Origin: Microbacterium luteolum
GTDB taxonomy: Bacteria; Actinomycetota; Actinomycetes; Actinomycetales; Microbacteriaceae
DNA: 64,000 bases
Assembly: GCF_039533965.1 (NCBI RefSeq)
Contig: NZ_BAAAUN010000001.1
Span: forward strand, 2,950,950-3,014,949
Reading direction: 5' to 3'
A model generated the notes under the pieces. That model was not told the origin of the DNA and did no database searches. It saw only the letters and a list, made by a program, of their open reading frames with translations. Positions 63,574-64,000 of this stretch are shown here, one piece after another (within the stretch, counting starts at the first letter, position 1; each line of letters begins with the position of its first letter). The position numbers and the translations under genes were made by a program.

Positions 63574-64000
63574 ATGACGGAGACCGACGAGACCCTGATC
63601 GATCGCATCACCGACCGGCTGATCACGGCCGTCGCGATCGGCGAATTCCTCCCCGGAGCCCGGCTGCCGGCCGAACGCGATCTCGCTCGCTCGCTCGGAG
63701 TCGGCCGCACCACCACGCGAGCCGCCCTGGAACGTCTGGTCGGCAGGGGCATCCTGGAGAAGCAGCGGGGGAGGTCGGGCGGCTCCTTCGTCACGGAGGA
63801 GTGGCCGAGCTCCGAGGTCGCCGCCGTCGCCCGCTGGTTCGAAGAGCAGTGGCCGCAGCTCGTCGACGCCGCGATCGCCGGGACGCACCTCCACGGCGCG
63901 ATCGCTCGTCTCGCGGCGAGCAACCGCACCGACGACGACATCGAGCGGCTCGAGAAGCGCCTCGACGACTTCCGGCAGGCCGAGAGCGGGGCCGCTCGTC
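63574..64000 (+). CDS. GntR-family (FadR-type) regulator, 3' end outside window
   Basis: The first 142 codons are visible. The N-terminal winged helix reads IDRITDRLITAVAIGEFLPG, then LPAERDLARSLGVGRTTTR with ALERLVGRGILEKQRGRSGG, a typical GntR motif. The effector-domain helices start at ARWFEEQWPQLVDAAI, as in the FadR/FCD subgroup. GGGAGG precedes the ATG at 63574. It diverges from the hydrolase-permease-amidase operon, its likely target. Confidence 0.92.
   Translation, partial: MTETDETLIDRITDRLITAVAIGEFLPGARLPAERDLARSLGVGRTTTRAALERLVGRGILEKQRGRSGGSFVTEEWPSSEVAAVARWFEEQWPQLVDAAIAGTHLHGAIARLAASNRTDDDIERLEKRLDDFRQAESGAAR

Overview
The window is chromosomal DNA from a high-GC actinobacterium, most likely Microbacteriaceae and Microbacterium-like. 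The support is strong G/C third-position codon bias, many ATGA/GTGA start-stop overlaps, GTG starts, a HAIR-type heat-shock operator, and gene families typical of that group. No rRNA, tRNA, CRISPR array or transposase gene was seen. Coordinates and family calls come from reading the sequence; no database search was run.

Left part (1-13 kb): a mannoside-scavenging locus. A GH92 alpha-mannosidase (cut by the left edge), an ABC sugar importer (two permeases and a lipoprotein binding protein), a GH5-type beta-mannosidase candidate, a LacI regulator and a GH38 alpha-mannosidase form one functional set. Its content resembles N-glycan-core utilisation loci. Three similar 14-bp LacI-type operators tie the two halves together. 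A small accessory island (about 5.8-8.9 kb) holding an AbiTii-like protein and a divergent unknown winged-helix-like protein splits the locus.

13-25 kb: ordinary chromosomal genes. These are a MarR regulator divergent from two tandem luciferase-like monooxygenases and an NADP oxidoreductase, a second MarR with a membrane protein, RidA and a WYL regulator, two GT4 glycosyltransferases, a frameshifted Pro/Gln-rich membrane protein, a LysE exporter and a GlxA-type regulator.

25-32 kb and 38-60 kb: a purine-to-glyoxylate catabolic region in several operons. It contains guanine deaminase, a purine permease, xanthine dehydrogenase and XdhC; OHCU decarboxylase, HIU hydrolase and urate oxidase; an IclR regulator; malic enzyme, a DUF6986 aldolase-like protein and ureidoglycine aminohydrolase; hydroxypyruvate isomerase, tartronate semialdehyde reductase, glyoxylate carboligase, glycerate kinase and allantoinase; and 8-oxoguanine deaminase with an NCS2 permease. 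Eight copies of a TTCC-N5/7-GAA type palindrome (consensus about TTCCRNNATACGRAA) sit at the promoters of these operons, of a peroxiredoxin gene and of an orphan 50-codon gene. They are the probable binding sites of the IclR protein.

32.3-37.9 kb: a second accessory segment. It carries a GNAT acetyltransferase, an orphan lipoprotein, a small membrane protein, a histidine phosphatase and a retron-type reverse transcriptase. Directly upstream of the reverse transcriptase lies a 169-nt stretch whose ends form a 21-nt near-perfect inverted repeat with internal hairpins, as expected of a retron msr-msd RNA. The retron and phosphatase are bracketed by 27-bp inverted repeats, and the larger segment by degenerate direct repeats. 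This is the most interesting system in the window. A DUF1348 protein/TetR pair with two palindromic operators follows.

Right end (54.9-64 kb): an N-domain-less ClpB under a HAIR operator sits inside the purine region. The end holds an acetamidase/formamidase, an APC permease, a proline-iminopeptidase-like hydrolase and a GntR regulator cut by the right edge.
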